From Gymnodinialimonas sp. 57CJ19 (GTDB taxonomy: Bacteria > Pseudomonadota > Alphaproteobacteria > Rhodobacterales > Rhodobacteraceae), in assembly GCF_038396845.1 (NCBI RefSeq), contig NZ_CP151587.1:186001-250000 (forward strand): a DNA stretch of 64,000 bases, written 5' to 3'. Position numbers and translations under genes: made by a program. This document shows positions 42,519 to 51,213 of this stretch, in pieces (position 1 is the stretch's first letter; the number at the start of each line of letters is the position of its first letter). The notes under the pieces were generated by a model. The model searched no databases and was not told the DNA's origin. It saw only the letters and a list, made by a program, of their open reading frames with translations.

Positions 42519-42824
42519 ATGCGCAAAGACACCGAAGCCCTTCTGGAAACCGTTCTCGCAGCCGTCATGGCCCCCGAGACCGACGCCCTCAGCCTTGCCA
42601 CAACCCTACGCAACTCCTTGGCCGATGCCCCGGCAATTGCCGTGATCCGGGCGCTTCTGGCGGCGGATCAGGTGATATTGGAGACCTTCGCGGGCACCTC
42701 AACGGGTCGTGTCGATGCAGAACTCGCCCGCTCTCTGGCCTTCACCCTCGTGAAAGCCGCCGACGACCTTTCCCACATTCGCGACGATCTTAACCGCGTC
42801 CGGCTTGGCGATCTTCTGCTTTAG
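42519..42824 (+). CDS. Small hypothetical helical protein
   Basis: A 101-residue cytoplasmic protein, predicted all-helical with Leu/Ala-rich amphipathic stretches (for example ALSLATTLRNSLADAPAIAVIRALL) and no Cys. I do not recognise the family. It precedes the helicase gene by 63 bp on the same strand. A small inverted repeat (CGATCCG-AA-CGGATCG, 42484-42499) lies before its start. Confidence 0.6.
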   Translation: MRKDTEALLETVLAAVMAPETDALSLATTLRNSLADAPAIAVIRALLAADQVILETFAGTSTGRVDAELARSLAFTLVKAADDLSHIRDDLNRVRLGDLLL

Positions 42825-42887
42825 AAAACGCGGCTCAAGCGTGCCTCGGCTCTACCCCTCGCCCCGGGGCGCAGGTAGGGTCCGCCC

Positions 42888-44435
42888 ATGACCACGCTCG
42901 CCCCCACCTTCTCCGACGATCAAGCCCAAGCTTACGACCGCATAACCGAGGTTTTGCGGGATATGGGCGTGGATATCGACAACGACACCCTTGTGCCTGC
43001 CAAAGACACCCACTCACAGGTGCTCGCCGTGACTGGCAAGGCGGGATCAGGCAAAACGCTGCTGCTGGCCGAGATGGTCAAGGCGTTGGAGCGCACCGGG
43101 GTGGAGATCGTCTCGGGCGATTGGGAAGGCAAACGCCGAAAGGAACGGCGCACCGTGGCCGTTCTTGCGCCGACCAACAAGGCGGCCTCGGTGCTGCGGA
43201 ACCGGGGCGTTCCGGCCACAACAATCCATCGCATCCTCTATACGCCCATGTATGACCCGGAATTCGAGAAGGTCGCCGAATGGCTGGCGGGTCAAGGCGA
43301 GCGGCCCGAGATCGAGGCCCTGACCGATGCCGCCATGGACCGCGCGAAAGAGGTCTACGAGGCCACCAAATCCGTCCCCGCGGCCCTTGCCTCCGCGGGC
43401 CTGCGCGGCTCCGACTTCATCACCGGATGGAAGCGGCGCGAAGATGGGCTGGATATCGGTCTGATCGACGAATCCTCCATGCTCGATGACAAGCAGTTCC
43501 AGGATTTGAAAGAGATCTTCCCAACCCTCGTCCTGTTCGGCGACCCGGCCCAACTTGCCCCCGTGGGCCAATCGGGCGCGATGATCTTCGACCGTTTCAA
43601 AGGCGACAACCTGCTGCATCTGGGCCGGGTCCATCGCCAGGACGCCGATAACCCGATCCTCGATCTGGCCCACGCCCTGGGCGATCCGCAACTGGAATTC
43701 CGCGACTTCGAGCAGATGATAGAAGAGGCCGCCGCCCGTGACGACCGGGTGATTGTCAGCCCTCGGGCCAATTCCGACATGATGGCGCGGTCCCCGGTGC
43801 TGGTCTGGCGCAACGCCACGCGCATCCGGCTGATTGCCGCGTTCCGATCCGCGTTCGGCGCCGGCGATGATGAGATCCTGCCCGGCGAACCGCTGATCTG
43901 CGACGGCATCGAGTTGCCCCTCAAACACCGCAAGAAACGCATCGACCTGGAAGCCCGCGGCCTGATCAAAGGCGCGCCCGTGGTCTATCTGGGGCCGGGC
44001 AATAAACCGGGCTTTTCCCGATTGCATGTCATGGGCGCGGAAACCCCTCGCTTCTCTGCCGCCTCGATTGTGAAGATCGAGAAACCGGGGGAAGAAGAAC
44101 CCTTCCTCCCCTACGCCGCCCGCATGGGGGCCGCGTTCCTCCATGGCGCAGCGGTGACAATGCACAAGGCGCAGGGCTCGCAATGGCCCGAAGTGCAGGT
44201 CTTCGCGCCCGATCTCTACGCCGCCTCTCGGGCGGGCCGGATGGAGGCCGGACAGGCGCTCTGGAAACGGCTGGCCTATGTCGCGATCACCCGCGCGGAA
44301 GAGCGGCTGATCTGGGTGACACGCTACATGCTGTCGCGCCCGGTGGCTGATCTGGGAACGGACGATTTGATCGTGAAGGCCGCCCCTCTGGCGCTGGAGG
44401 CAGAAGACGATCCAGAGGGCATGACGCCCGGCTGA
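42888..44435 (+). CDS. RecD-like ATP-dependent DNA helicase (SF1)
   Basis: A 515-residue superfamily 1 helicase. Walker A is GKAGSGKT near residue 50, motif Ia is APTNKAASVL, Walker B is IDESSML, and QGSQWPEV plus VAITRAEERLIWV near the C-terminus are the UvrD/RecD C-terminal motifs. It resembles the Dda/RecD-like single-subunit helicases of Alphaproteobacteria rather than RecD of RecBCD, and lacks a nuclease domain. It stands after a small hypothetical gene. Confidence 0.88.
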   Translation: MTTLAPTFSDDQAQAYDRITEVLRDMGVDIDNDTLVPAKDTHSQVLAVTGKAGSGKTLLLAEMVKALERTGVEIVSGDWEGKRRKERRTVAVLAPTNKAASVLRNRGVPATTIHRILYTPMYDPEFEKVAEWLAGQGERPEIEALTDAAMDRAKEVYEATKSVPAALASAGLRGSDFITGWKRREDGLDIGLIDESSMLDDKQFQDLKEIFPTLVLFGDPAQLAPVGQSGAMIFDRFKGDNLLHLGRVHRQDADNPILDLAHALGDPQLEFRDFEQMIEEAAARDDRVIVSPRANSDMMARSPVLVWRNATRIRLIAAFRSAFGAGDDEILPGEPLICDGIELPLKHRKKRIDLEARGLIKGAPVVYLGPGNKPGFSRLHVMGAETPRFSAASIVKIEKPGEEEPFLPYAARMGAAFLHGAAVTMHKAQGSQWPEVQVFAPDLYAASRAGRMEAGQALWKRLAYVAITRAEERLIWVTRYMLSRPVADLGTDDLIVKAAPLALEAEDDPEGMTPG

Positions 44436-44450
44436 CGAAGGCGCAATTCA

Positions 44451-44479
44451 GTGTACGGGATGTGTACGCCCCGGTGTAC
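44451..44479 (+). promoter_or_regulatory. Three phased GTGTAC repeats upstream of the SDR gene
   Basis: GTGTAC occurs at 44451-44456, 44462-44467 and 44474-44479, spaced 11 and 12 bases, about one DNA turn. The last is part of the palindrome TGTACA. They lie 38-66 bases before the SDR start, a place suited to a regulator-binding site. Confidence 0.35.
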
Positions 44480-44516
44480 AGATGTCACAGGCCGATCTTG
44501 CTGTAGGAGAAACCCC

Positions 44517-45245
44517 ATGAAGACCATTCTCATCACCGGCGCCAGCTCCGGCATCGGCCGCGCCACAGCCGAGGCCTTTTTGGCCGACGGCTGGCGCGTC
44601 GCCCTCCTCGCGCGCCGCCGCGCGCTCCTCGCAGACGTGACCCGTGGGCACGAGAACGCCCTCGCCCTGCCGGGCGACGTGACGCGCTTGGACGACATGG
44701 AAAACGCCGTGGCAAAGGTCGCCACGACCTGGGGCCGCCTGGACGCCGTTTTCAACAACGCCGGCATTTTCTCGCCCCAGGGCACCATTGACGAAATCGA
44801 CGTAAATGACTGGCATCAAAGCGTTTCTGTCAACCTCACGGGCATGTTCAACACCGCGCGCGCCGCCTTCGCCCAAATGCGCGCCCAAGACCCCCAGGGC
44901 GGCCGAATCATCAACAACGGCTCCCTCTCCGCCCACTCCCCCCGCGAAGGCTCGATCTGCTACACGACCACTAAACACGGCGTCACCGGTCTGACCAAAA
45001 CCCTCAGCCTCGATGGCCGCCCCTTCGGCATTGCAGCGGGCCAGATCGACATCGGCAACGCCCGCACCGACCTTGTCGATGCCCTGAATGAGCGCCGTAT
45101 CTCAGACGGTAAACCTCTGATGGATATGATGAATGTGACCGAGGCCGCCCAATCCGTCCTGCATATGGCGAACATGCCTGCCTCCGCCAATGTGCTGTTC
45201 CAAACCATCCTCGCCACCAACATGCCCTACGTGGGGCGCGGTTAG
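44517..45245 (+). CDS. SDR family oxidoreductase
   Basis: A 242-residue short-chain dehydrogenase/reductase. The NAD(P)-binding TGASSGIG motif is at the N-terminus, NNAG lies mid-sequence, and the catalytic Ser is in NNGSLSAHSP with the Tyr-x3-Lys pair in YTTTKHG. The start MKTILITG is supported by a GGAG Shine-Dalgarno in the AGGAGAAACCCC leader. The substrate is unknown. Confidence 0.9.
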   Translation: MKTILITGASSGIGRATAEAFLADGWRVALLARRRALLADVTRGHENALALPGDVTRLDDMENAVAKVATTWGRLDAVFNNAGIFSPQGTIDEIDVNDWHQSVSVNLTGMFNTARAAFAQMRAQDPQGGRIINNGSLSAHSPREGSICYTTTKHGVTGLTKTLSLDGRPFGIAAGQIDIGNARTDLVDALNERRISDGKPLMDMMNVTEAAQSVLHMANMPASANVLFQTILATNMPYVGRG

Positions 45246-45251
45246 CTCCAG

Positions 45252-45323
45252 CTTCATCTTTTCAAAAATATCGCGGGGGGAAGGCGGGCCCTCCGGGGCC
45301 GTCTTGGGGGCAGCGCCCCCCAA
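45252..45323. terminator. Intergenic repeat and hairpin between convergent genes
   Basis: The left end carries CTTCATCTTTTCAAAAATA (45252-45270), the reverse complement of the AAGATGAAG-ending family. It is followed by GC-rich sequence with a TTGGGGGC-AGC-GCCCCCCAA hairpin (45304-45323, one bulge). It lies between the convergent SDR and NTF2-like genes and probably ends both transcripts. Confidence 0.6.
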
Positions 45324-45336
45324 ATTACAAAAGGAC

Positions 45337-45720
45337 TCAGCCCGGTTTCCGCACCCATTCCGATCTCCAGGTCGGCGCCTCAAACGGGTCGGGCCAAAAC
45401 TCTCTTTGCAAAGCAATCAAATCCCCTCGCACCGTGTGGAACGTCAGCGCCGTGGCCCGCACGTCCCCATCGCTCACACAAACCTCGGTTACAATCTGAT
45501 CCCCCTGCCCCACAATGCGGCGCAACTCAAAGGTCCACGGCCCCTTGGCCGGATAAGCCGCATTCACTGCGGCAAAGTTCTCCCGCCCCTCGATCACTTC
45601 ATCGGATTGCGGCCACTGAAGCCGGAAATCTTCTGTCAAACAAAGGCTCGCCGCATGGAAATCGTTGCTGGCCATAGCCTTCCAGAATCCGCGTACGACC
45701 CTCTGGGAGGCAGAACTCAT
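45337..45720 (-). CDS. NTF2-like (SnoaL-fold) protein
   Basis: A 127-residue protein with the cone-shaped NTF2 fold pattern: an N-terminal helix (VVRGFWKAMASNDFHAASLCLTEDF), the LQWPQSDEVIEGRENF segment and several beta strands ending in FWPDPFEAP. Such proteins bind or turn over small molecules, or act as targeting modules. No catalytic set can be defined. It is downstream of the TauE/TIGR02186 pair but separated by 25 bp, possibly co-transcribed. Confidence 0.75.
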   Translation of the reverse strand: MSSASQRVVRGFWKAMASNDFHAASLCLTEDFRLQWPQSDEVIEGRENFAAVNAAYPAKGPWTFELRRIVGQGDQIVTEVCVSDGDVRATALTFHTVRGDLIALQREFWPDPFEAPTWRSEWVRKPG

Positions 45721-45745
45721 GGGCGCCTCCAGAGCGCCACCAAGC

Positions 45746-46501
45746 TCACGCGCGAATGTAGCGGAATACGGCAGAGGCCATCCATCCTGCCAGAATGGCG
45801 ATCGTCAACGACAAGATGCCGTAGACCAAAGGCCGCTCGTGGGCGAGATTATAGATGAACCGTTCCAAACCGACTTTCCGCACCGCAATGTCTTGCTCAT
45901 ATACGTCGAGGACTTCGCCCCCACGGGTCAAGATTATGCGCGTGCGGTAGTCACCTTCAACCAGGTTCGCAGGCAATTGGATCACCGTGTCGAACAAAGT
46001 TTCGTTACGCAGCGTCACGCTGCCTTCGTTCAACTGGTACAATTCCTCGGATTCCCTGATGCGGATCAAGGCCTCCGTGAAGTTTTCGGCATCCGCCACC
46101 CCAAGTCCCACGGCGCGGATGGCTCTGGGGATCGACACCCTGTGGCGCAAATCCTCTGTATCGGTGATCGTGGCCGCAAAACCTGCCGTGGTCGCCACCG
46201 CATAAAACGACGGGGCGGAATCCACTTCGACGGCGTCGGTGTTGACCCAAATCCCGAAGCGGCGATCCTTCCGGCGTACGGCCACGGGCATCGACGGACC
46301 TTCCACGGTGATGATCACCTCCAGGTCACCCTGAGGCGCAGGCGCTGTCCGGCTGACGGCGCCGAAGATCATGATCTCCGAGCCTTCAAAGTTCGCCGTA
46401 ATGTTGATGGCATCTTGCGACAGTCCTGCCACCACCTCTTCTGCGTCAGCAGCAGAGACACCTGCGAGGAGCGTAGCGAGGAGAAGCGCGATCACTCTCA
46501 A
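45746..46501 (-). CDS. TIGR02186 family membrane-anchored periplasmic protein
   Basis: A 251-residue protein with a signal peptide (MRVIALLLATLLAGVSAADA), a beta-rich periplasmic region (about 22-220) containing ANFEGSEIMIFGAVSR and FGIWVN, and a C-terminal membrane segment (GILSLTIAILAGWMASAVF). The family is found almost only next to TauE/SafE-type permeases, as here: its start overlaps the stop of the permease gene (ATGA). It probably assists sulfite or organosulfonate export. Confidence 0.82.
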   Translation of the reverse strand: MRVIALLLATLLAGVSAADAEEVVAGLSQDAINITANFEGSEIMIFGAVSRTAPAPQGDLEVIITVEGPSMPVAVRRKDRRFGIWVNTDAVEVDSAPSFYAVATTAGFAATITDTEDLRHRVSIPRAIRAVGLGVADAENFTEALIRIRESEELYQLNEGSVTLRNETLFDTVIQLPANLVEGDYRTRIILTRGGEVLDVYEQDIAVRKVGLERFIYNLAHERPLVYGILSLTIAILAGWMASAVFRYIRA

Positions 46502-47421
46502 TGGCTTGCCCCCGCGCCAATCGAGTACAGCTCTGCCGGCATGACCAGCAGGTCAAAACCAAGCTTACCGCACACGGCCAATACCATGATCGCCAGCAAA
46601 ATCCGCAATTGCTCGGCCTTCAGCTTGGTCCCGATACGCGCGCCAATTTGCGCCCCCACAACGCCGCCCACCAGCAAAAGGACAGCCAAGACCATATCCA
46701 CCGTGTAGTTCGTCGTCGCGTGCATCAACGTGGCGAACGCAGTGACGAAAATGATCTGAAACAACGACGTCCCAACAACAACCTTGGTCGGCATCCCCAG
46801 CAGATAAATCATCGCAGGCACCATGATGAAGCCGCCGCCGACCCCCATGATCGCAGACAGAACGCCCACAAACAGCCCCACGACCACGGGCGGGATCACC
46901 GAGACATAAAGCCCCGAGGTCCGAAACCGCATCTTGAACGGCAATGCGTGAATCCAGCCGCGATGACGGCGCTTGGGTGGCACAACGCCCCCGGCGCTAC
47001 GGGCTTTGCGGATCGCGTTGAGGCTCTCGAAGAACATCAACCCGCCGATAATGCCAAGGAAAACAACGTAGCAAAGCTTCACCAGCAAATCGACTTGGCC
47101 GATCGCGGTGAGCATTGCAAAGATTTGCACGCCGATCGCAGCCCCAATCAGACCGCCGACCAGCAGCACCCCGCCCATCTTCAGATCAACGGTCTTTCGC
47201 TTGAAATGCGCCAACACGCCGGAAAAGGATGACGCGACAATCTGGTTGGCTTCGGTCGCCACGGCGACGGCGGGCGGAATACCGATGAAGAACAAAAGCG
47301 GCGTCATAAGGAAGCCGCCGCCGACACCGAACATCCCCGAAAGGATGCCCACAAGTCCGCCCAACCCCAGCAGAAGGAACGCGTTCACGCTCACCTCGGC
47401 AATCGGAAGGTAGATTTGCAT
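46498..47421 (-). CDS. TauE/SafE family sulfite exporter-like permease
   Basis: A 307-residue protein with about eight membrane segments in two repeats. Each carries the family motif: GILSGMFGVGGGFLMTPLL and GVLSAIMGVGGGFIMVPAM. Family members export sulfite or sulfonates, or act in sulfur metabolism. The start MQIYLPIAEV at 47421 gives the usual topology; upstream in-frame sequence is not family-like. It is coupled to the TIGR02186 gene, a conserved pair. Confidence 0.88.
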   Translation of the reverse strand: MQIYLPIAEVSVNAFLLLGLGGLVGILSGMFGVGGGFLMTPLLFFIGIPPAVAVATEANQIVASSFSGVLAHFKRKTVDLKMGGVLLVGGLIGAAIGVQIFAMLTAIGQVDLLVKLCYVVFLGIIGGLMFFESLNAIRKARSAGGVVPPKRRHRGWIHALPFKMRFRTSGLYVSVIPPVVVGLFVGVLSAIMGVGGGFIMVPAMIYLLGMPTKVVVGTSLFQIIFVTAFATLMHATTNYTVDMVLAVLLLVGGVVGAQIGARIGTKLKAEQLRILLAIMVLAVCGKLGFDLLVMPAELYSIGAGASH

Positions 47422-47667
47422 ATCGGTCGGACCTTTTTGTCGCTGTGATTGCGTGTAACCCGGCTTGCCCCACGAAAGCCAGTGCAGCGTCTGCGGCGAA
47501 AAGCCATAACCGGGTAGAGACTTTTTCTGCACCCACTTCACGATCAAGTTCAAGCCCATTTTGAGAACGCTGGTCTCGAATTCGCCCTTCCACACGTCAA
47601 ATACAAAAAATTCGCTCCCACACCCAAGGATTGCCGAATGGGACCCGTCATAGGGTATGAGATGCGC

Positions 47668-48204
47668 ATGAATGTGAGTGATGAAAATCTGGCCCTTGCG
47701 GCGGCCGGTGGCGACGGGGCCGCGTATCAGCTGTTGCTGAGCCGCGTCTATGACCGCCTGTTTGGTCTGTGTTTCCGGCTCACCGGAAGCCGGGCCGAGG
47801 CGGAAGACTTGACCCAGGACATCTGCCTGGCCCTGCCCGGAAAGCTCTCGGGGTATCGGGCGCAGGCGAAGGTGACGACGTGGCTTTACCGCGTCGCGGT
47901 GAACGCCGCCACGGATCGGCGCAGGCGGCAAGCCAGTTACACGCGGGCCACCGATGGGTGGGCCGATTGGGAGATGGACCGCGTACAATCGGCGCAGGAA
48001 GCCACCGAGGCAACGGCGTGGCTGTATCGCGCGATGGCGGAGCTGTCGCCAACGCTCCGTGACACGCTAGCGCTGGTGCTGGACGACGTCACCCATACCG
48101 AGGCCGCCGATATTCTGGGCGTCTCCGAGGGCACGATTTCGTGGCGCGTAGCGGAAGCCAAGAAGAAGCTACGGGCACTGAAAGCAGAGGAGGAGGACAA
48201 ATGA
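47668..48204 (+). CDS. ECF-type RNA polymerase sigma factor
   Basis: A 178-residue sigma factor with regions 2 and 4 only. Region 2: YDRLFGLCFRLTGSRAEAEDLTQDICL and VTTWLYRVAVNAATDRRR. Region 4: LALVLDDVTHTEAADILGVSEGTISWRVAEAKKKLR, the helix-turn-helix for -35 binding. Several ATG codons (47638, 47662, 47668) are in frame; 47668 fits best. Its stop overlaps the start of the vWA membrane protein gene (ATGA), so the two are coupled and probably form a regulator pair. Confidence 0.88.
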   Translation: MNVSDENLALAAAGGDGAAYQLLLSRVYDRLFGLCFRLTGSRAEAEDLTQDICLALPGKLSGYRAQAKVTTWLYRVAVNAATDRRRRQASYTRATDGWADWEMDRVQSAQEATEATAWLYRAMAELSPTLRDTLALVLDDVTHTEAADILGVSEGTISWRVAEAKKKLRALKAEEEDK

Positions 48205-50258
48205 CCTCCAATAACTTCAACGATCTGGACGACCTGAAGCGCGCGATGGCCGATGCCACGCCGACGCCCGATGCTGCCCGCAAGGCCGAGGCGATGGCCC
48301 GCTCATTAGAAATTTTCAACCGCGCCCAAGGATCGCAGGATGCGGCGCGTCAAACCTCTGAGACCCCGAAAGACCGGGGCTTTTTCAGAGGAGCTTTTGA
48401 TATGTTGATTTCCAGAACGACTGGCGCATTGACCGCCACCACCGCCCTTGTTGGGGTTGGCCTTCTCTTCCTGAGCCCACAGGGCCAAGAGATGCTGCAA
48501 GGCCCGCCAGGGGTGCCTGAACCAATCACCTCCGCGCCCCCTGTTACCGCTCCGGCCCAAGCCGAGGTGGATGTGGCAGACGACTCGCTTGTTGCGGCGC
48601 CGATGGTCGTGGCCGAAATGGCCGACACCGATACGGAGGCAGAACTCGCCCCCCCCGCGGCCCCGCGCCCCCGGGCCGAGGTTTCTGTCTTTTCCGCCGC
48701 CGGGGATGCGGCACTGGGCGGAGTTGATGGAACAATCGTGCCCCTGGGGGGGATTTCTCAGCAAGGCTACGGCAATTCCGCTGCGGTCGCCGCGCTTCCA
48801 CAGGGGCGCAGGGCACCGCTTGTGCAGGACCTCGCCCCCGCGCCCGCGCCGTTAACGGAAGAATTCGCCAACGCCGATGCGAATCCCTTGCAGGTGGTTG
48901 CGGAAGATCCGGTTTCGACCTTCTCGATTGATGTGGATACGGCCTCTTACGCGCTGCTGCGCTCGACCCTGAACCGAGGGCAATTGCCCGCGCCCGATGC
49001 CGTGCGGATCGAGGAGATGGTGAATTACTTCCCCTACGACTACCCCGCCCCCACGGCGGACGACGTCAGCCCGTTCCGCCCCACGGTGCAGGTCTTCCAG
49101 ACCCCCTGGAACCCCGACACGCAGCTTTTGCACATCGGCATTCAGGGTGAGATGCCGGCCGTGGAAGATCGCCCGCCGCTCAACCTCGTGTTCCTGATCG
49201 ACACCAGCGGCTCGATGAACGACCCGGCGAAGCTGCCCCTGCTGATCCAATCCTTCCGGCTCATGCTGGACCGCCTCAACCCGGACGACGAGGTCGCCAT
49301 CGTGACCTACGCGGGCAGTGCGGGCGTGGCTCTGGAACCGACGGCAGCCTCTGACACGGCCACGATCTCAGCCGCGCTGACGGCCCTGCAAGCGGGCGGT
49401 GGCACCAACGGCGTGGGCGGGCTGGAAGAGGCCTACCGCCTTGCCGCCGAGATGACAGATGACGGCGACGTCAGCCGCGTCTTGCTGGCCACGGATGGGG
49501 ATTTCAACGTCGGCATCAACGACCCCACTGCGTTGGAGGATTACATCGCCGAACAGCGCGAGACGGGCATCTACCTCAGCGTGTTGGGGTTCGGACGCGG
49601 TAACCTGCAAGACGACACGATGCAGGCCTTGGCGCAGAACGGCAACGGCACGGCGGCCTATATCGACACCCTCCACGAAGCGCAGCGGGTGTTGGTGGAC
49701 CAGATGGCGGGCGCGCTCTACCCCATCGCGGATGATCTGAAAGTGCAGGTCGAGTTCAATCCCGAGGTGATCGCCGAATATCGCCTGATCGGTTATGAGA
49801 CCCGCGCCTTGGCTCGAGAGGATTTCGCCAACGACGCCGTGGACGCCGGCGACATCGGGGCGGGTCATTCGGTGACGGCGATCTACGAGATCACGCCCGT
49901 GGGCTCCCCCGCCGTACTGGTCGCCCCCCTGCGCTATGCCGCCGATGACGGCGCGGAAGACGTGCCGTTCAGTGACGAGTTGGGCTTCATCTCGCTCCGC
50001 TGGAAAGAGCCGGGCGCGGAAGACAGCCAGTTGGTCGACTTCCCCATCGCCCGCGCCGTGGCCGAACCGGGGGAAGACGCGCAATTCGCCGCCGCCATCG
50101 CGGGCTTCGGACAGCTTCTACGCGGCTCGGATTTCCTGGGCGATTGGGACTACGCCGACGCCATCGCGCTGGCCAATGCCAACCGGGGCGCGGACGAATT
50201 CGGCTACCGGACCGAGGCGGTGCAACTGATGCGACTGGCGGAGAGTATGGCGCAGTAA
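48201..50258 (+). CDS. Membrane-anchored von Willebrand factor A protein (YfbK-like)
   Basis: A 685-residue protein. A cytoplasmic N-terminus (about 1-70) with an Asp/Ala-rich helical stretch, one membrane segment (about 75-92), an Ala/Pro-rich linker, then a YfbK-type region with SIDVDTASYALLRSTLNRG, and the vWA domain with the MIDAS motif DTSGSM starting at residue 334. The C-terminal DUF3520-like part ends in YADAIALANANRGADEFGYR. YfbK-like vWA proteins with a sigma factor partner are common in this group; here the short cytoplasmic tail and one-span topology resemble an anti-sigma factor. Confidence 0.85.
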   Translation: MTSNNFNDLDDLKRAMADATPTPDAARKAEAMARSLEIFNRAQGSQDAARQTSETPKDRGFFRGAFDMLISRTTGALTATTALVGVGLLFLSPQGQEMLQGPPGVPEPITSAPPVTAPAQAEVDVADDSLVAAPMVVAEMADTDTEAELAPPAAPRPRAEVSVFSAAGDAALGGVDGTIVPLGGISQQGYGNSAAVAALPQGRRAPLVQDLAPAPAPLTEEFANADANPLQVVAEDPVSTFSIDVDTASYALLRSTLNRGQLPAPDAVRIEEMVNYFPYDYPAPTADDVSPFRPTVQVFQTPWNPDTQLLHIGIQGEMPAVEDRPPLNLVFLIDTSGSMNDPAKLPLLIQSFRLMLDRLNPDDEVAIVTYAGSAGVALEPTAASDTATISAALTALQAGGGTNGVGGLEEAYRLAAEMTDDGDVSRVLLATDGDFNVGINDPTALEDYIAEQRETGIYLSVLGFGRGNLQDDTMQALAQNGNGTAAYIDTLHEAQRVLVDQMAGALYPIADDLKVQVEFNPEVIAEYRLIGYETRALAREDFANDAVDAGDIGAGHSVTAIYEITPVGSPAVLVAPLRYAADDGAEDVPFSDELGFISLRWKEPGAEDSQLVDFPIARAVAEPGEDAQFAAAIAGFGQLLRGSDFLGDWDYADAIALANANRGADEFGYRTEAVQLMRLAESMAQ

Positions 50259-50278
50259 GATTCGATGATGCGATTGAA

Positions 50279-50317
50279 CGCCCGGGCTCCGCCTGTTGGG
50301 AGGCCGGGCGTTTCTTT
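50279..50317 (+). terminator. Terminator after the vWA gene
   Basis: CGCCCGG (50279-50285) pairs with CCGGGCG (50304-50310), followed by TTTCTTT. This is the clearest rho-independent terminator in the window. It lies 20 bases beyond the vWA stop. Confidence 0.8.
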
Positions 50318-50407
50318 GCACGAGGGCGCTCCACGTGCGGCTCATGCGCTTCGCGGAATCGTCCTGTCGGCTTGACTAGGGAAATACCGGGAGATCGGAA
50401 AATAGTG

Positions 50408-50647
50408 CCCTGACGGGCCTGCGCTCTTTGCAAAGCAAAGAGCTTATGGTGGAGCCTAGCGGGATCGAACCGCTGACCCCAAGCGACCGCAACGCGGCGC
50501 AAGGGTCATGCGCTCCGACATATAGCGAAGTTTGAAGAAGCTTTTGCCCTCTCGGGACATTTTCCTGCGGAAAATACCCTGACGGGCCTGCGCTCTTTGC
50601 AAAGCAAAGAGCTTATGGTGGAGCCTAGCGGGATCGAACCGCTGACC
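50408..50647. repeat. 71-bp direct repeat containing the tRNA-Ala 3' half
   Basis: Positions 50408-50478 and 50577-50647 are identical over 71 bases. The repeat holds the tRNA T-arm, the 3' acceptor strand and CCA plus a GCTCTTTGC-TTT-GCAAAGAGC hairpin beyond it. The second copy belongs to the intact tRNA-Ala; the first lacks a matching 5' half. The rest of the 50318-50615 region holds no gene I can support. Such tRNA 3'-end duplication is what an integrated or excised element leaves, or a simple slip duplication. Confidence 0.85.
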
Positions 50648-50691
50648 TCCTGCATGCCATGCAGGCGCTCTCCCAGCTGAGCTAAGGCCCC
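50616..50691 (-). tRNA. tRNA-Ala (anticodon GGC)
   Basis: A 76-base gene including an encoded CCA. The acceptor GGGGCCT pairs with AGGCTCC (one G-U), the D-arm contains TAGCTCAG, the anticodon stem CCTGC/GCAGG encloses the loop ATGGCAT with anticodon GGC, and the T-arm is AGCGG-TTCGATC-CCGCT. The GCTCTTTGC-TTT-GCAAAGAGC hairpin after the 3' end is probably its terminator. Confidence 0.97.
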
Positions 50692-50781
50692 ATTGGCGGG
50701 CGGTGTAAGGCCGGGGCGCAGACCGTGCAAGCGAAAAATCCGCTTGAACGTCATTTCCCGGCCTAACCGTCCATTGCCAGG

Positions 50782-51120
50782 TCAGTCTTCGCTCTCTTCC
50801 GAGGCTACGTCTGCGATATCGTCAAGGGCAACTGTGTCCTCGTCGTCATCGTCTAGCACATCATCGTCGGGCAGATCGGCGTCATCGTCTTCATCAATGT
50901 CGATGTCGTCGTCGAGCACCAGATCCTCATCGTCCGAATCGGTCTCTTTGGCTTTTGTCGCGGCCTTGTCGGCCACCAGGCTTTGGGCACCGCCCTTGCC
51001 GGTTTCAAGCACAACGACTTCGCCCGTATATGGGCTGACAATCGGGCTTGCACCCAAGTCGTAGAACCGTTTTCCGGTTGTGGGACAGACGCGCTTAACG
51101 CCCCATTCCTCTTTGGGCAT
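50782..51120 (-). CDS. TIGR02300 family acidic protein
   Basis: A 112-residue protein. The N-terminal 45 residues hold the family core (VKRVCPTTGKRFYDLGASPIVSPYTGE), which looks like a half zinc ribbon. The rest is a very acidic low-complexity tail of Asp and Glu. The family is found across Alphaproteobacteria; its function is unknown. It lies upstream of the tRNA on the same strand and is divergent from the metalloprotease gene. Confidence 0.9.
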   Translation of the reverse strand: MPKEEWGVKRVCPTTGKRFYDLGASPIVSPYTGEVVVLETGKGGAQSLVADKAATKAKETDSDDEDLVLDDDIDIDEDDDADLPDDDVLDDDDEDTVALDDIADVASEESED

Positions 51121-51213
51121 GATACCCCCCTTATTTCACGGGCTTCAATCATCGCTATCGCGGGAACTCGCGCTCTGCCATAGTGGGGTCAGGCTGTCAA
51201 AGCCTTTCCGGCC

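Noticed and set aside
50408..50490. A second complete tRNA gene downstream of tRNA-Ala
   Set aside because: Only the T-arm and 3' acceptor strand are present; the upstream bases GGAGCG pair only partly and no anticodon or D-arm can be drawn.
50506..50754. Minus-strand 82-codon ORF reading ALAQLGERLHGMQEVSGSIP
   Set aside because: This is the translation of the tRNA-Ala gene and its flank, a well-known false ORF type.
50693..51064. Plus-strand ORF very rich in Ser
   Set aside because: It is the antisense of the acidic Asp/Glu tail of the TIGR02300 gene; low complexity comes from GAC/GAT codons read backwards.
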